64,000 nucleotides of DNA from CBDAPU01 sp965198875 (GTDB taxonomy: Bacteria > Pseudomonadota > Gammaproteobacteria > Eutrophobiales > Eutrophobiaceae), in the NCBI GenBank assembly GCA_965198875.1, contig CBDAPU010000001.1, positions 62,001 to 126,000 of the forward strand. Direction: 5' to 3'. The notes beneath the pieces are model-generated. The model made no database searches and had not been told where the DNA came from. It worked only from the letters and a program-made list of their open reading frames with translations. Below, piece after piece: positions 9,316 through 17,232 of this stretch. A program made the translations under genes and the position numbers. How positions within the stretch are numbered: position 1 is the first letter of the stretch; each line of letters begins with the position of its first letter.

Positions 9316-10653
9316 ATGGCGACATCTGAATCTCAATTCTCGCGCACTTTTCACACCATCGCCCAGCAACCACAGGCCATCGGCAAGTATGAGATCAGGG
9401 AAGAGGTGGGGAAAGGCAGCATGGGCACCGTCTACTTCGCCCATGATCCCTTCTCGGCTAAAGATGTGGCCATCAAAGTGGCCCATCCCCAGTTTATTAA
9501 CGAGCAGGAAGACGGGGTTCGATTCAAGAAGCTGTTCTTTAATGAGGCCCATGCCACAGGCGTGCTCGATCATCCTAGCATCCTGCACCTCTTTGACGCC
9601 GGCGTAGATGGCGATCTGTGCTACCTGGTGATGGAGTATGTGCCTGGCGCACAAACACTGGGCCGCTTTACCAAACCCGATAGCCTGTTATCGGTGCGTG
9701 AGGTTGTTGGCGTCATCTACAAGTGTGCAAAGGCCCTGGATTATGCCCATCGCCAGGGTATCGTACACCGAGATGTGAAACCCAGTAACATCCTGTTCAC
9801 GGAAGATCGGGATATTCGCTTGTCCGATTTCAGTATCGCCAAAATCAATCGGGCTGATGAGACCAACACCCAGTTTGACGGATTCCTCGGCTCCCCGCTC
9901 TATATGTCGCCGGAGCAAATTAATGAATGGCCAATCTTGAGCAATACGGATATTTTCTCTCTAGGTGTGGTGATGTATGAGATGCTCTCGGGTCACCACC
10001 CATTCAAGGCGGGTAGCCTTGCGGCCATTGCCGATAAAATTACCAACGCAAAACCACCGCCGCTGGCGGAATACCGTAGCGACCTGCCGGAGAATTTATC
10101 CTACGTGCTTGGCAGGATGTTAAAGAAGCGCAATGAAAAACGTTATGCCATGGGCCTGGATCTGGCCGCCGATCTGGCGGTGATCTTCGATGATCTGGAT
10201 AAAGTCGAGACGGAAGATGCGCTAAGAGATAAGTTTGATACCCTCAGCAAGCTGGGTTTCTTCAAGGGTTTTATCGACAGTGACATCTGGGAGATAGTAA
10301 GAGCCAGCAACTGGACTTCCTACCAAGCCGATGAGACCATCATAGAAGAAGGCGACAGCGATCATTCGTTTTATATTATTTTATCCGGTGTGGTGAACAT
10401 CGAAAAAGACGGGCACTTCCTCGACTCTTTAAGAGAAGGCGATTGCTTTGGAGAAATGGGATTTCTGGCAAGAACGGAAAGGACGGCCACCGTCACGGCG
10501 AAAACACCTGTGTCATTGATCAAGTTAAACGCATCCACGCTGGATCGGGCGGACGAGGGTACACAACTTCGGTTCTTGAAAGTCTTTGTAGAGACCGTCA
10601 TCGAACGCTTAAAACAAACCACCTCTTCCCTCACTCGGCTAAAACAGATCTAG
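9316..10653 (+). CDS. Serine/threonine protein kinase with C-terminal cNMP-binding domain
   Basis: 445 residues joining a Hanks-type kinase to a cyclic-nucleotide-binding domain. Kinase, roughly residues 25-290: glycine loop GKGSMGTVY, Lys54 in VAIKV, catalytic loop HRDVKPSN with Asp153, metal-binding Asp171 and activation segment GSPLYMSPEQ. The DFG glycine is replaced (DFS, residue 173). cNMP domain, roughly 325-430: EGDSDHSFYIILSGVVNI then GDCFGEMGFLARTERTATV, the phosphate-binding cassette. No membrane segment is visible, so it should be a cytosolic kinase gated by a nucleotide or by the domain as a protein switch. It is a single-gene unit; targets are unknown. The adjacent glucan locus is a possible but untested target. 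Confidence 0.92.
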   Translation: MATSESQFSRTFHTIAQQPQAIGKYEIREEVGKGSMGTVYFAHDPFSAKDVAIKVAHPQFINEQEDGVRFKKLFFNEAHATGVLDHPSILHLFDAGVDGDLCYLVMEYVPGAQTLGRFTKPDSLLSVREVVGVIYKCAKALDYAHRQGIVHRDVKPSNILFTEDRDIRLSDFSIAKINRADETNTQFDGFLGSPLYMSPEQINEWPILSNTDIFSLGVVMYEMLSGHHPFKAGSLAAIADKITNAKPPPLAEYRSDLPENLSYVLGRMLKKRNEKRYAMGLDLAADLAVIFDDLDKVETEDALRDKFDTLSKLGFFKGFIDSDIWEIVRASNWTSYQADETIIEEGDSDHSFYIILSGVVNIEKDGHFLDSLREGDCFGEMGFLARTERTATVTAKTPVSLIKLNASTLDRADEGTQLRFLKVFVETVIERLKQTTSSLTRLKQI

Positions 10654-10690
10654 CCGCCCTGCCCACCAGGCTATCATCGGGCGGGCTTTT
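10652..10690 (+). terminator. Possible rho-independent terminator of the kinase gene
   Basis: Beginning within the stop codon, AGCCGCCC can pair with GGGCGGGCT through eight base pairs with one bulge. A TTTT tract follows the second arm. The loop is long, so the call is moderate. Confidence 0.45.
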
Positions 10691-11546
10691 GCGGCAAGAC
10701 TGAAAAACACATGCTTAACATGGCCACAACATCCATGCCCCACCGCCAGTGGTTTTGCCGGCGCCGACCTCCGCCACAGGAAATGCTCACCTTTAAGTCG
10801 CATTCTCTTGCACTGTTTCTTGCCCAGCTTTACCTCGCTTACCTCACTGCTTTTGCGTATAAAATATGCAACGCCCATGTCCTGGTTAAGAGAACAATCC
10901 GCACATGGCCTTTTGAGACAAGGCGAGACATTTGCCCTTGAGCCCACGTTCACTGCACAGGGGCTCTGGCGATGTTGTTGCCATCTTCGATGCTCATGGC
11001 CTGCTCCACTTCCATGAGCGCTTTGCCGAAAGCCGGGGCTTTAACGGACTGATCGGCCAGGGCCTGTTGGTTGCCGGCATAATGACGGAAATCGGCGGTC
11101 AAGGGACTGGCTGATCTCTTGCATGTCATGTCATTACAAAGTGCCGGCGATCCCATCCGTTGCACGTCTACCATCACTCGCCTTGATAGACAAACCAATA
11201 GAGGGGTCTATCACCATCAGCATGATATGGTGGTGCCGGGGGAACTGTGGAGGGGATCATGTCTGACATAAAGTAGCGGGGGAGCTTGCAAACCACACTG
11301 GATGAGGCTCCCCCCATCAATAAACGGCGAGATAACTACCCTCATTGACGGGATCGCAAAAAACCCGCCGGTCCCGGGGCTTTTTTTAAGGCGCAAGCAG
11401 GCTTCATACAAACCGCCCCTGTGTTGATCAACCTCCGTGAACCATTGACGTTACCTGATCCTGATCGCCCATCTTGCAAACACTAACACCCAGGGTCAAA
11501 AGGCCGCCGCCCCAATATGACACAGTGCCCTGCATGAATGGCCTGC
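10691..11546. other. Gene-poor stretch, possibly degraded sequence
   Basis: About 850 bases with only short, unrecognisable frames. A minus-strand frame ending at 10950 has a reasonably protein-like tail but matches no family I can name. The stretch includes a terminator-like hairpin at 11358-11387 and ends in the duplicated DOMON-gene tail. It may be a decayed insertion or simply non-coding; no inverted-repeat ends or transposase motifs were seen. Confidence 0.45.
11358..11387. terminator. Terminator-like hairpin with A and T runs
   Basis: An A6 run, then CCCG...CGGG and neighbouring GC bases, then a T7 run. The arrangement could terminate transcription in either direction. It lies about 160 bases past the end of the minus-strand DOMON gene and its duplicated tail, so it may end that transcript. 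Confidence 0.4.
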
Positions 11547-12105
11547 TCACAGATCCTCGCTGAGGATGCGCTGGCAGATCTGCCGGTATTCCTGCTCATT
11601 GATGATGTTTTGCTCATACATTTTTCGTAGTGCAGTGAGCCGCTCCGGCAAGGTGTCGCCTTTTATGTTGTCGCCCTGTTGTTGCAGTTGTTTGATCCGC
11701 GCTCTGGCCAGGGCGAGATCACGCCGAGTGGCCGCTTCTCTGGCGCGCCGTGCATGCGCCCGTTGTCGCTCATCAATGCTCCGGGCGGCTCCCGTCGGTA
11801 ACACGGGTAACGATGCGCCCTGCATGAATGGCCTGCTCATAGATCCTCGCTGAGAATGCGCTGGCGGATCTGCCGATATTCCTGCTCATTGATGATGTTT
11901 TGCTCATACATTTTTCGTAGTGCAGTGAGCCGCTCCGGCAAGGTGTCGCCTTTTATGTTCTCGCCCTGTTGTTGCAGTTGTTTGATCCGCGCTCTGGCCA
12001 AGGCCAGATCACGCCGAGTGGCCGCTTCTCTGGCGCGCCGTGCCTGCGCCCGTTGTCGCTCATCAGCACTCCGGGCGGCTCCCGTCGGTAACACAGGCAA
12101 CGATG
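11526..12105. repeat. Tandem duplication of a ~290-bp unit (3' end of DOMON gene)
   Basis: Two copies in direct orientation, about 11526-11815 and 11816-12105, offset by exactly 290 bases. They share long identical stretches and differ at only a modest number of positions. The right copy is the 3' end of the DOMON-like gene, coding the coiled-coil/SHOCT-like tail. The left copy forms its own short frame. The junction carries GCCCTGCATG at both ends of the left copy. Confidence 0.95.
11547..11840 (-). pseudogene. Duplicated C-terminal fragment of the DOMON-like gene
   Basis: A 97-codon frame created by the 290-bp tandem duplication. After its first residues (MSRPFMQGAS) it repeats the tail of the upstream protein, including the charged helix (RRDLALARARIKQLQQQ) and the SHOCT-like end (LTALRKMYEQNIINEQEY), with a few substitutions such as RQIC for RQIR. 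Its ATG overlaps the stop of the full-length gene by four bases, so it could be translated by coupling. It has no signal peptide. It is most likely a by-product of the duplication, though a small cytosolic coiled-coil protein cannot be excluded. Confidence 0.7.
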
Positions 12106-13024
12106 CGCCCTGCCGGGCGGTAAGGATCGGTCGCACCGTGCCATTCGGCACCACACCCACCAGAGTCATCTGCCCACCGCCGGACAACAACCGCTCCTGC
12201 TTGCCGGCAAGTGGATGCAGATAGTCAACGATGGGCGGTTGCTGCGGGTCGCCAAAGCGCAACCCGAACTGATCCGCCGGTCGCCCCGGACGTGCGCCGC
12301 GCAACATCAGCCCGGCATTTTTATCCGCAGACGATAAAAAACTGCTGGAGCGCATCAACTCGGCGCCAGTGATAAAAACCGTATAAGCCCAGTCGCGCTG
12401 CGGTATGCCTCCCAGCGCCGCCTCGCTGGCGAAAAAATCCAGGCGGTTATGTCGCACTCGGATCTTCTCGGTATAGATATACCCGCCGTCTTTGTCGTAG
12501 CGCCGCCCTCCCCCTGCCCGCTCATCATGCAAGGCGCGCATGATGTTGCGCGCCACTTTTGGTCTCGGCGTGACGATGACCGCACGCTCCCAGGCGAATT
12601 CCGGCGCAATGCTGATCCCGCGCCCGGGCAGCGTGTCCGTACGCCCGACACCGCGCACGCCGTCCTGATCGATATACACCTCGACGTTAAAGGCGTAGAA
12701 ATCATGCCGCGCCACGCGTTTGGCGGGCACGAAACCAACGCCCATGCCCAGCGTTACCCCCGCCGTGCCGCGCACCGCATTTGCCAGCGTGATGCTGAAC
12801 CAGACGCCGTCCCCGGCGCGCCGTGCCGAGAATGACAGCAGATCAAGATCGCCCCGGCGGTAATGCTCGCTGGCGGGATACACCAGCGCACCGCCGCCGT
12901 GATCATCGCCGCTCAAGTCTTGCAGGGTAAACAGCACATCATCGGCGCCATCGGCCAGCAAGGGACGAATAGCCAGACAGGCGAGCAACAGGGCAAGGCC
13001 CAGGAAAGAAAGATCACGACCCAT
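11837..13024 (-). CDS. Exported DOMON-like (glucodextranase C-type) protein with SHOCT-like tail
   Basis: About 395 residues from the ATG at 13022-13024, chosen because GAAG/GGA lies upstream at normal spacing and a clean signal peptide follows (LSFLGLALLLACLAI). The frame continues to 13063. The segment from LQDLSGDDHGGGALVYPAS through NVEVYIDQDGV to EFAWERAVIVTPRP matches the glucodextranase C-terminal DOMON-like module, a beta-sandwich seen in alpha-glucan proteins. A variable linker leads to a charged helix and a 30-residue SHOCT-like end (ERLTALRKMYEQNIINEQEY). It is probably periplasmic or outer-membrane-associated and binds glucan; catalytic residues are not visible. Confidence 0.8.
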   Translation of the reverse strand: MGRDLSFLGLALLLACLAIRPLLADGADDVLFTLQDLSGDDHGGGALVYPASEHYRRGDLDLLSFSARRAGDGVWFSITLANAVRGTAGVTLGMGVGFVPAKRVARHDFYAFNVEVYIDQDGVRGVGRTDTLPGRGISIAPEFAWERAVIVTPRPKVARNIMRALHDERAGGGRRYDKDGGYIYTEKIRVRHNRLDFFASEAALGGIPQRDWAYTVFITGAELMRSSSFLSSADKNAGLMLRGARPGRPADQFGLRFGDPQQPPIVDYLHPLAGKQERLLSGGGQMTLVGVVPNGTVRPILTARQGASLPVLPTGAARSADERQRAQARRAREAATRRDLALARARIKQLQQQGENIKGDTLPERLTALRKMYEQNIINEQEYRQIRQRILSEDL

Positions 13025-13718
13025 TTTATCCATCTTCAGAACAGCTCGTGGCAGGTTCAGCACCTGCTGAGAGGCACCAGGCTACTGAAAAGGTGGTTAG
13101 AAACAGGCGCCACCCCCGAATCCCGGAGCGACATGTCCGTCCCTTGATGCACTGTGTTTGGCTCGATTTCCCGGCCTCCGTCAGCGCCCGCTTGACCCGC
13201 ATTCGGGCTCGCCCTGTGAACACCATCGACATCAAACGGCGTCAATGCCTGGCCGAAGCATGCGAATAGCACTCCCTCAAAGAGACTGAATATCGATTTC
13301 ATCATCGGCGGGACAACCTCATATCTCATCTGGCTTAAACGGCTTCGTGAGAAGTGCATGTAACGTCTTAACGTCCCAAGACCCAAGAATAAGACCTTAT
13401 CGAAGATTAAGAAGAACATGGCTAAGGAGTATAGCGTATTGAACACAGGGCTGGTTGATGGGCATTCCCTTGTCATTCCCGCCGGTTAATGCCACCAGAG
13501 AAATTGAACGAGACGAGCATTTGATGTGACCGTCACGTTTGCCTTCTTCGTCTCCCTGCCCATACGGGAAGAACAGGCTTGATTGAGATGGCGCTCCCGC
13601 ACTGCCCTGCGCTTCGCTCCGAAGATTGAAAGGCAAAGGCTACCCCCATGGCCCAGCCCACGGGCAAAGGCTGAGGCCTGTCGGATGGACAGGCTCCCAG
13701 CCCGGCCCGCAGAACAGG
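13025..13718. other. Intergenic stretch between the DOMON gene and the porin gene
   Basis: About 690 bases. Short frames exist on both strands (for example minus 13057-13476 and 13397-13636) but none has recognisable domains or a convincing start. The only structure noted is a small hairpin at 13676-13694. A promoter for the DOMON gene presumably lies here, because the gap is too long for simple co-transcription with the porin to be assumed. Confidence 0.45.
13676..13694 (-). terminator. Short hairpin downstream of the porin gene
   Basis: GCCTGTC and GACAGGC form a perfect 7-bp stem with a five-base loop, 25-43 bases past the porin stop on the minus strand. No clear U tract follows, so it may be a weak or factor-dependent terminator or an RNA-stabilising hairpin. 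Confidence 0.35.
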
Positions 13719-15908
13719 CTAGAACTGCGCCTTGACGAATGCCTTCAGGCGATAGGCCCTCAGGGTGACGTCATCCTGGGAGATGTTGCCGAGCGGCGTG
13801 ATCACCTCGCCATCGGCGTTGATGTTCAACGTCTGGCCTTCACCAGCGATGAAATCCGGCTGGTAATCACCGAAGAACCACTGCGCGTCCACGCCAATTT
13901 CCACACCGGAGAGGAAGTATGAGGCCTGCAAGGCGAACTTGTGCTTGTTGTGTTTGCCGGTGAGGTACTCGGCATAACCAAAACCAGCGCCGCCGCAACA
14001 GGGATCACCCGCATTATTGCCTTCAAAATGCAGGCCGATGGGGGCGACATTCTGCGAGCCGTCAAAGAGGTCCACATGGTGGTATTCATACAGGGCGCGC
14101 ACATACAAGTCCTCATGCACCTGGCTGCCGAGGCTAAAACCCATTGTGAAGTAATCGGCGCTACGGTCATCATCGGCCACGGAATTTACCGCTTGCTGAT
14201 CAGCCGTCAGCGCCGCCCAGTCGGGATTGACGGCAAAGCCCCGGCCCAATGGGTAGCCGTCATAGGCGTCCGTCAGCAGGGCCGGGTCGGTGAGGCGATC
14301 ATCGGTATCGCGGATGTACTTGATCCGGGCCTTGGCGTCGATGCCGGTGGCCACATCAAAAAACGTGCTGATGTTGAGCGCCATGATGTGCGTTTGCTTG
14401 TCCTGATAGGGTGCGTAAGGGGAGCGGTAATCACCGCCCAGGCCCCAGCTATGGGTCCCTTCCATGCGCGGATAGATGCAGTCCGTATCCTTGTCGGCGC
14501 CGCCGCATGCCTGCCAGTTGGTGTCGTAGGTGATGTAGCTGTACTCGGCCTGAAACTCCCACTCATCGAAGGCGAACTTAGGCACGATGGTCACCCCCAT
14601 CCAGCCGATAACGGACTCGGCGGCGGGCTCGTCAAAGTCGGTGAAGGCGTTGTCCGCATGCAGGGCCAGCACCTGCTGTGAGGCGCCGTTCCAGCCGCCG
14701 TAGCCGATGGTGCCGGTGGAATTCACGGAGGCAAAATCACGGCCGGTGTTGTAGTCCGGGCGGGCGTCATGCCAGGTGCCCTCGCGCCCCTCGGTCAACA
14801 ACACATCGGACTCACGGCGGGCAGCGGTGATGGAGTTGAAACCGGCGCCGATGTGAAAGCCCTGGATGGCCAGATCAAAGGGCAGGTTATTCACGTTCAC
14901 CGTACCGATGAAGGCGAAATCATCCGCATCGCCCTTCAGGGTGGGCGAGAAACGGCAGCTTTGCAGATCGTTGGCGTTACAGACGCCACTGGCCAGGCTG
15001 GTCTTTGAGTACCAGCCGGCGAGATCCGCATCGAAGGCCTCAAAGCCAGTGAGGTTGGCCTTCAGGGCGTAGACCTGCTGGCTGAAACGTTGCTTCTCAG
15101 ACACGCCATCACGGTTATCGGTATCGCCCGGATCGATCTCCTTATCGCTAATGAGATGGGCGATGGTGGTGAAGTTCGCCCCCCCCCCCGCCGGACTCCA
15201 GCGAAACTGGGCGGTGTAGGCGGCGTCATTGGCGGCCAGGGCCTGGAAACCGCCGGTGCTGTTGCCGCCGAGGGCGTTGGAGGTGTCAAAGCCGGGGCCG
15301 TTGAAAAACGGCAGGCTAAGGCGCGCAACGTCATAGACCACGCGGCCACTGAAGAGCTTGCCCTGGGCGATGATCCCGGAGGCGTTGTCGCGGTCGATGT
15401 AGCGGATCTTGCCCACTGTGGCGGCATCGAACATGGCGAAATCATTGGAGCCGATGTGCAGGGAGTCCAGCCAACTGTAGCCGGGGGTCAGGCGCACATA
15501 GGCGCCGCGCAGCTTGATGTCCTGGTTTTGCTGGGGGTTCAGCTCACCACTTTGACGGCCATCATCGGCGGTGCCACCACGCCCATAGCCATTGCCAAAG
15601 CCGCCGAAGTTGGTCCAGAAATTCTGGCTAAACCGGGCCTTGAGGCGCCCGCCGATCTCCACCTGCTTGGACACATAGCTGCGAAACAGCAGTTCAAACT
15701 CAATGCCCTGACCCTGATCACCACCGCGTCCACCATTGCCGCCAGTGGGGTCTTGTGAATTGCCATAGAGGGTGTCGTCTATGTTGCGGCTGCCATCGAG
15801 CATCTTGGCGTAGACGGAGCCGAACCACTCCAGCTCGGCGCTGGCCGGTGCGGCGAATGTCATCAACAGGGCCAGCAGGGCCGCGCCGGTTTTTTTACAT
15901 CGTTTCAT
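13719..15908 (-). CDS. Large outer-membrane beta-barrel (putative maltodextrin porin)
   Basis: 729 residues. A signal peptide is clear (MKRCKKTGAALLALLMTFAA, cut after ASA) and GAGGAG precedes the ATG. The mature protein has alternating amphipathic strands rich in Tyr, Gly and Asp, starting AELEWFGSVYAKM and ending RLKAFVKAQF with a C-terminal Phe, the usual outer-membrane barrel signature. Gly/Asn-rich loops are long. Position in a maltodextrin uptake locus suggests a substrate-specific porin replacing LamB; this is inference, as it does not look like classical LamB (about 420 residues). A G11 homopolymer in the coding strand (15179-15189) encodes Gly-Gly-Gly around residues 241-244 and could cause frameshift switching. 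Confidence 0.8.
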   Translation of the reverse strand: MKRCKKTGAALLALLMTFAAPASAELEWFGSVYAKMLDGSRNIDDTLYGNSQDPTGGNGGRGGDQGQGIEFELLFRSYVSKQVEIGGRLKARFSQNFWTNFGGFGNGYGRGGTADDGRQSGELNPQQNQDIKLRGAYVRLTPGYSWLDSLHIGSNDFAMFDAATVGKIRYIDRDNASGIIAQGKLFSGRVVYDVARLSLPFFNGPGFDTSNALGGNSTGGFQALAANDAAYTAQFRWSPAGGGANFTTIAHLISDKEIDPGDTDNRDGVSEKQRFSQQVYALKANLTGFEAFDADLAGWYSKTSLASGVCNANDLQSCRFSPTLKGDADDFAFIGTVNVNNLPFDLAIQGFHIGAGFNSITAARRESDVLLTEGREGTWHDARPDYNTGRDFASVNSTGTIGYGGWNGASQQVLALHADNAFTDFDEPAAESVIGWMGVTIVPKFAFDEWEFQAEYSYITYDTNWQACGGADKDTDCIYPRMEGTHSWGLGGDYRSPYAPYQDKQTHIMALNISTFFDVATGIDAKARIKYIRDTDDRLTDPALLTDAYDGYPLGRGFAVNPDWAALTADQQAVNSVADDDRSADYFTMGFSLGSQVHEDLYVRALYEYHHVDLFDGSQNVAPIGLHFEGNNAGDPCCGGAGFGYAEYLTGKHNKHKFALQASYFLSGVEIGVDAQWFFGDYQPDFIAGEGQTLNINADGEVITPLGNISQDDVTLRAYRLKAFVKAQF
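15179..15189 (-). repeat. 11-base poly-G tract inside the porin coding sequence
   Basis: Eleven consecutive C on the plus strand, G on the coding strand, within SPAGGGANF of the porin. The present length keeps the 729-codon frame open. Gain or loss of one base would shift the frame about one third of the way through the gene. Confidence 0.95.
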
Positions 15909-15943
15909 TCTTCTCTCCTCATTACTGTGTTAGATAAACTGAA

Positions 15944-16174
15944 CTAGACAACTGCGCGCAGTGCGACCGCCTCGCATAAGCCTTCGAGCAGACCTTTGAG
16001 TTTGGCCTGGCCGTGTTCGAGCGCAGATAATATTCGCTCGAACTCCAGCAGCCTGCGCTCGATGTGGTCTTCCATACGGCGAATATCCGCTCTCAGCCAG
16101 GCAACCAGGCCAATCATCAGGCCGGCCAGCGACACACCTGTTGTGGCCATGGCAATGATCAAGGTGCTGATCAT
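15944..16174 (-). CDS. Small membrane protein with C-terminal coiled coil
   Basis: 76 residues from the ATG at 16172-16174, preceded by a weak GTGAG; the open frame continues upstream to 16270 but overlaps the DOMON gene. Residues 1-26 form one hydrophobic helix (MISTLIIAMATTGVSLAGLM), followed by a strongly charged amphipathic helix (LRADIRRMEDHIERRLLEFE) that should form a coiled coil or lie on the membrane. No known family is certain; small holin-partner or hemolysin XhlA-like proteins look similar in layout. It sits 38 bases after the DOMON gene and 35 before the porin gene, so it is probably co-transcribed with both. Confidence 0.65.
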   Translation of the reverse strand: MISTLIIAMATTGVSLAGLMIGLVAWLRADIRRMEDHIERRLLEFERILSALEHGQAKLKGLLEGLCEAVALRAVV

Positions 16175-16212
16175 GCTCACAGGGCGTTCCGCTCGCTGAT
16201 CCTTAACGACTG

Positions 16213-17013
16213 TTATTTGCGGATCGTGATCAGTGTGGCGGATCGGGTGGCGTTGCCTTCGGCATCGCATTCGTAGCTGAGCATGGCGTGTTGGGCGGCC
16301 ACCTCATCAGCGGCGCCAGTGGCGGCGCCAGCCAGCAGATCGAGCACATGGGGGTCACACATATAGTCATTGCCGCCGCCGAAGCGATGCTGGCCTTCAA
16401 ACTCATTCACGCGCCGCATGAGCACGTCTTCTTTGGCCGGAAAGCCCTCGTTGGATTGCACCACCACCTGATAGCCCCAAGTGGCCGGGTCGCCGCCGCC
16501 CAGCTGATCCAGCTTCACGTTGCCGCTGATCGCCTTGCCTCTCGCCTGAGTGCGATCGGCGACGATGATGTCGGCGGCCATGTTCTGCGCTTTGGCCTTG
16601 ACCTCACTGGTTACGCGCGCTTTTTTCTGCGGCGAGAGGATCACCGCCTTGTCCCAGGCGTGCTCGGGGGCGAAGCTGACGTTAAGGCCCGGCACCCCCT
16701 CCGTGTAACCGCTGCCCGCCTTGCCGTCCTTGTCGATGAAGATGATCACCATCTGCACGGAAAAACCGCTGCCCATGCCCCAGGGGTCTTTCAGATTGCT
16801 GTTAAAAGCGGTCTTGAATGTGAGCCGCTTGCCTTTGGGCGTGACCGTGAAGCCGGTCATGTCAAAGGAGCCGGGGGCATACACCGGATCCGTTGGGTAG
16901 ACGTAATCGCCGTTGCCGTTGTCATCGCCGGTGGGGTCCATGAACTCGATCTCGGCGCGGGCGGTGAGTGTGGCGGCCAGCAGTGCGCCGGCCATTATCA
17001 TTGCTTGTTTCAT
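16213..17013 (-). CDS. Periplasmic glucodextranase-type DOMON-like protein
   Basis: 266 residues. Signal peptide MKQAMIMAGALLAATLTARA, with GAGAGG upstream of the ATG. The mature protein opens EIEFMDPTGDDNGNGDYVYP, the hallmark start of the glucodextranase C-terminal DOMON-like domain, continues with MVIIFIDKDGKAGSGYTEG and FAPEHAWDKAVILSPQ, and covers most of the protein. These modules are found on alpha-glucan hydrolases and in archaeal and bacterial sugar-uptake loci, and are thought to bind carbohydrate or sit at the cell surface. There is no catalytic domain. It lies 219 bases beyond malG on the same strand and just before the small membrane protein and the porin. Confidence 0.85.
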   Translation of the reverse strand: MKQAMIMAGALLAATLTARAEIEFMDPTGDDNGNGDYVYPTDPVYAPGSFDMTGFTVTPKGKRLTFKTAFNSNLKDPWGMGSGFSVQMVIIFIDKDGKAGSGYTEGVPGLNVSFAPEHAWDKAVILSPQKKARVTSEVKAKAQNMAADIIVADRTQARGKAISGNVKLDQLGGGDPATWGYQVVVQSNEGFPAKEDVLMRRVNEFEGQHRFGGGNDYMCDPHVLDLLAGAATGAADEVAAQHAMLSYECDAEGNATRSATLITIRK

Positions 17014-17232
17014 ATCGATCCTCTCTCTTGCGGTTTTTGGGTTGTGTTAATTTAATACTGTGTTTTATTGATCAGGTGGCTCTCGTCACGGCGCTGGTTT
17101 CGTGGTGCATCCCGCCCGTCTGCCTTGTGATCGGCTTTTATCTCTGCTCGTGCTCGTCATTGCGCCTGATCCTCGGCAATCACAGACGGGGGCGCAACCC
17201 GCCTCTTTGTCACCTCTCCGCCACCCATAGCA

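Noticed and set aside
13057..13476. 139-codon minus-strand frame upstream of the DOMON gene
   Set aside because: No family resemblance, no ribosome site, and composition unlike neighbouring proteins; kept only as part of an intergenic entry.
13941..14681. 246-codon plus-strand frame opposite the porin
   Set aside because: Shadow of the porin frame, with low-complexity Val/Gly/His composition and no signal or domain.
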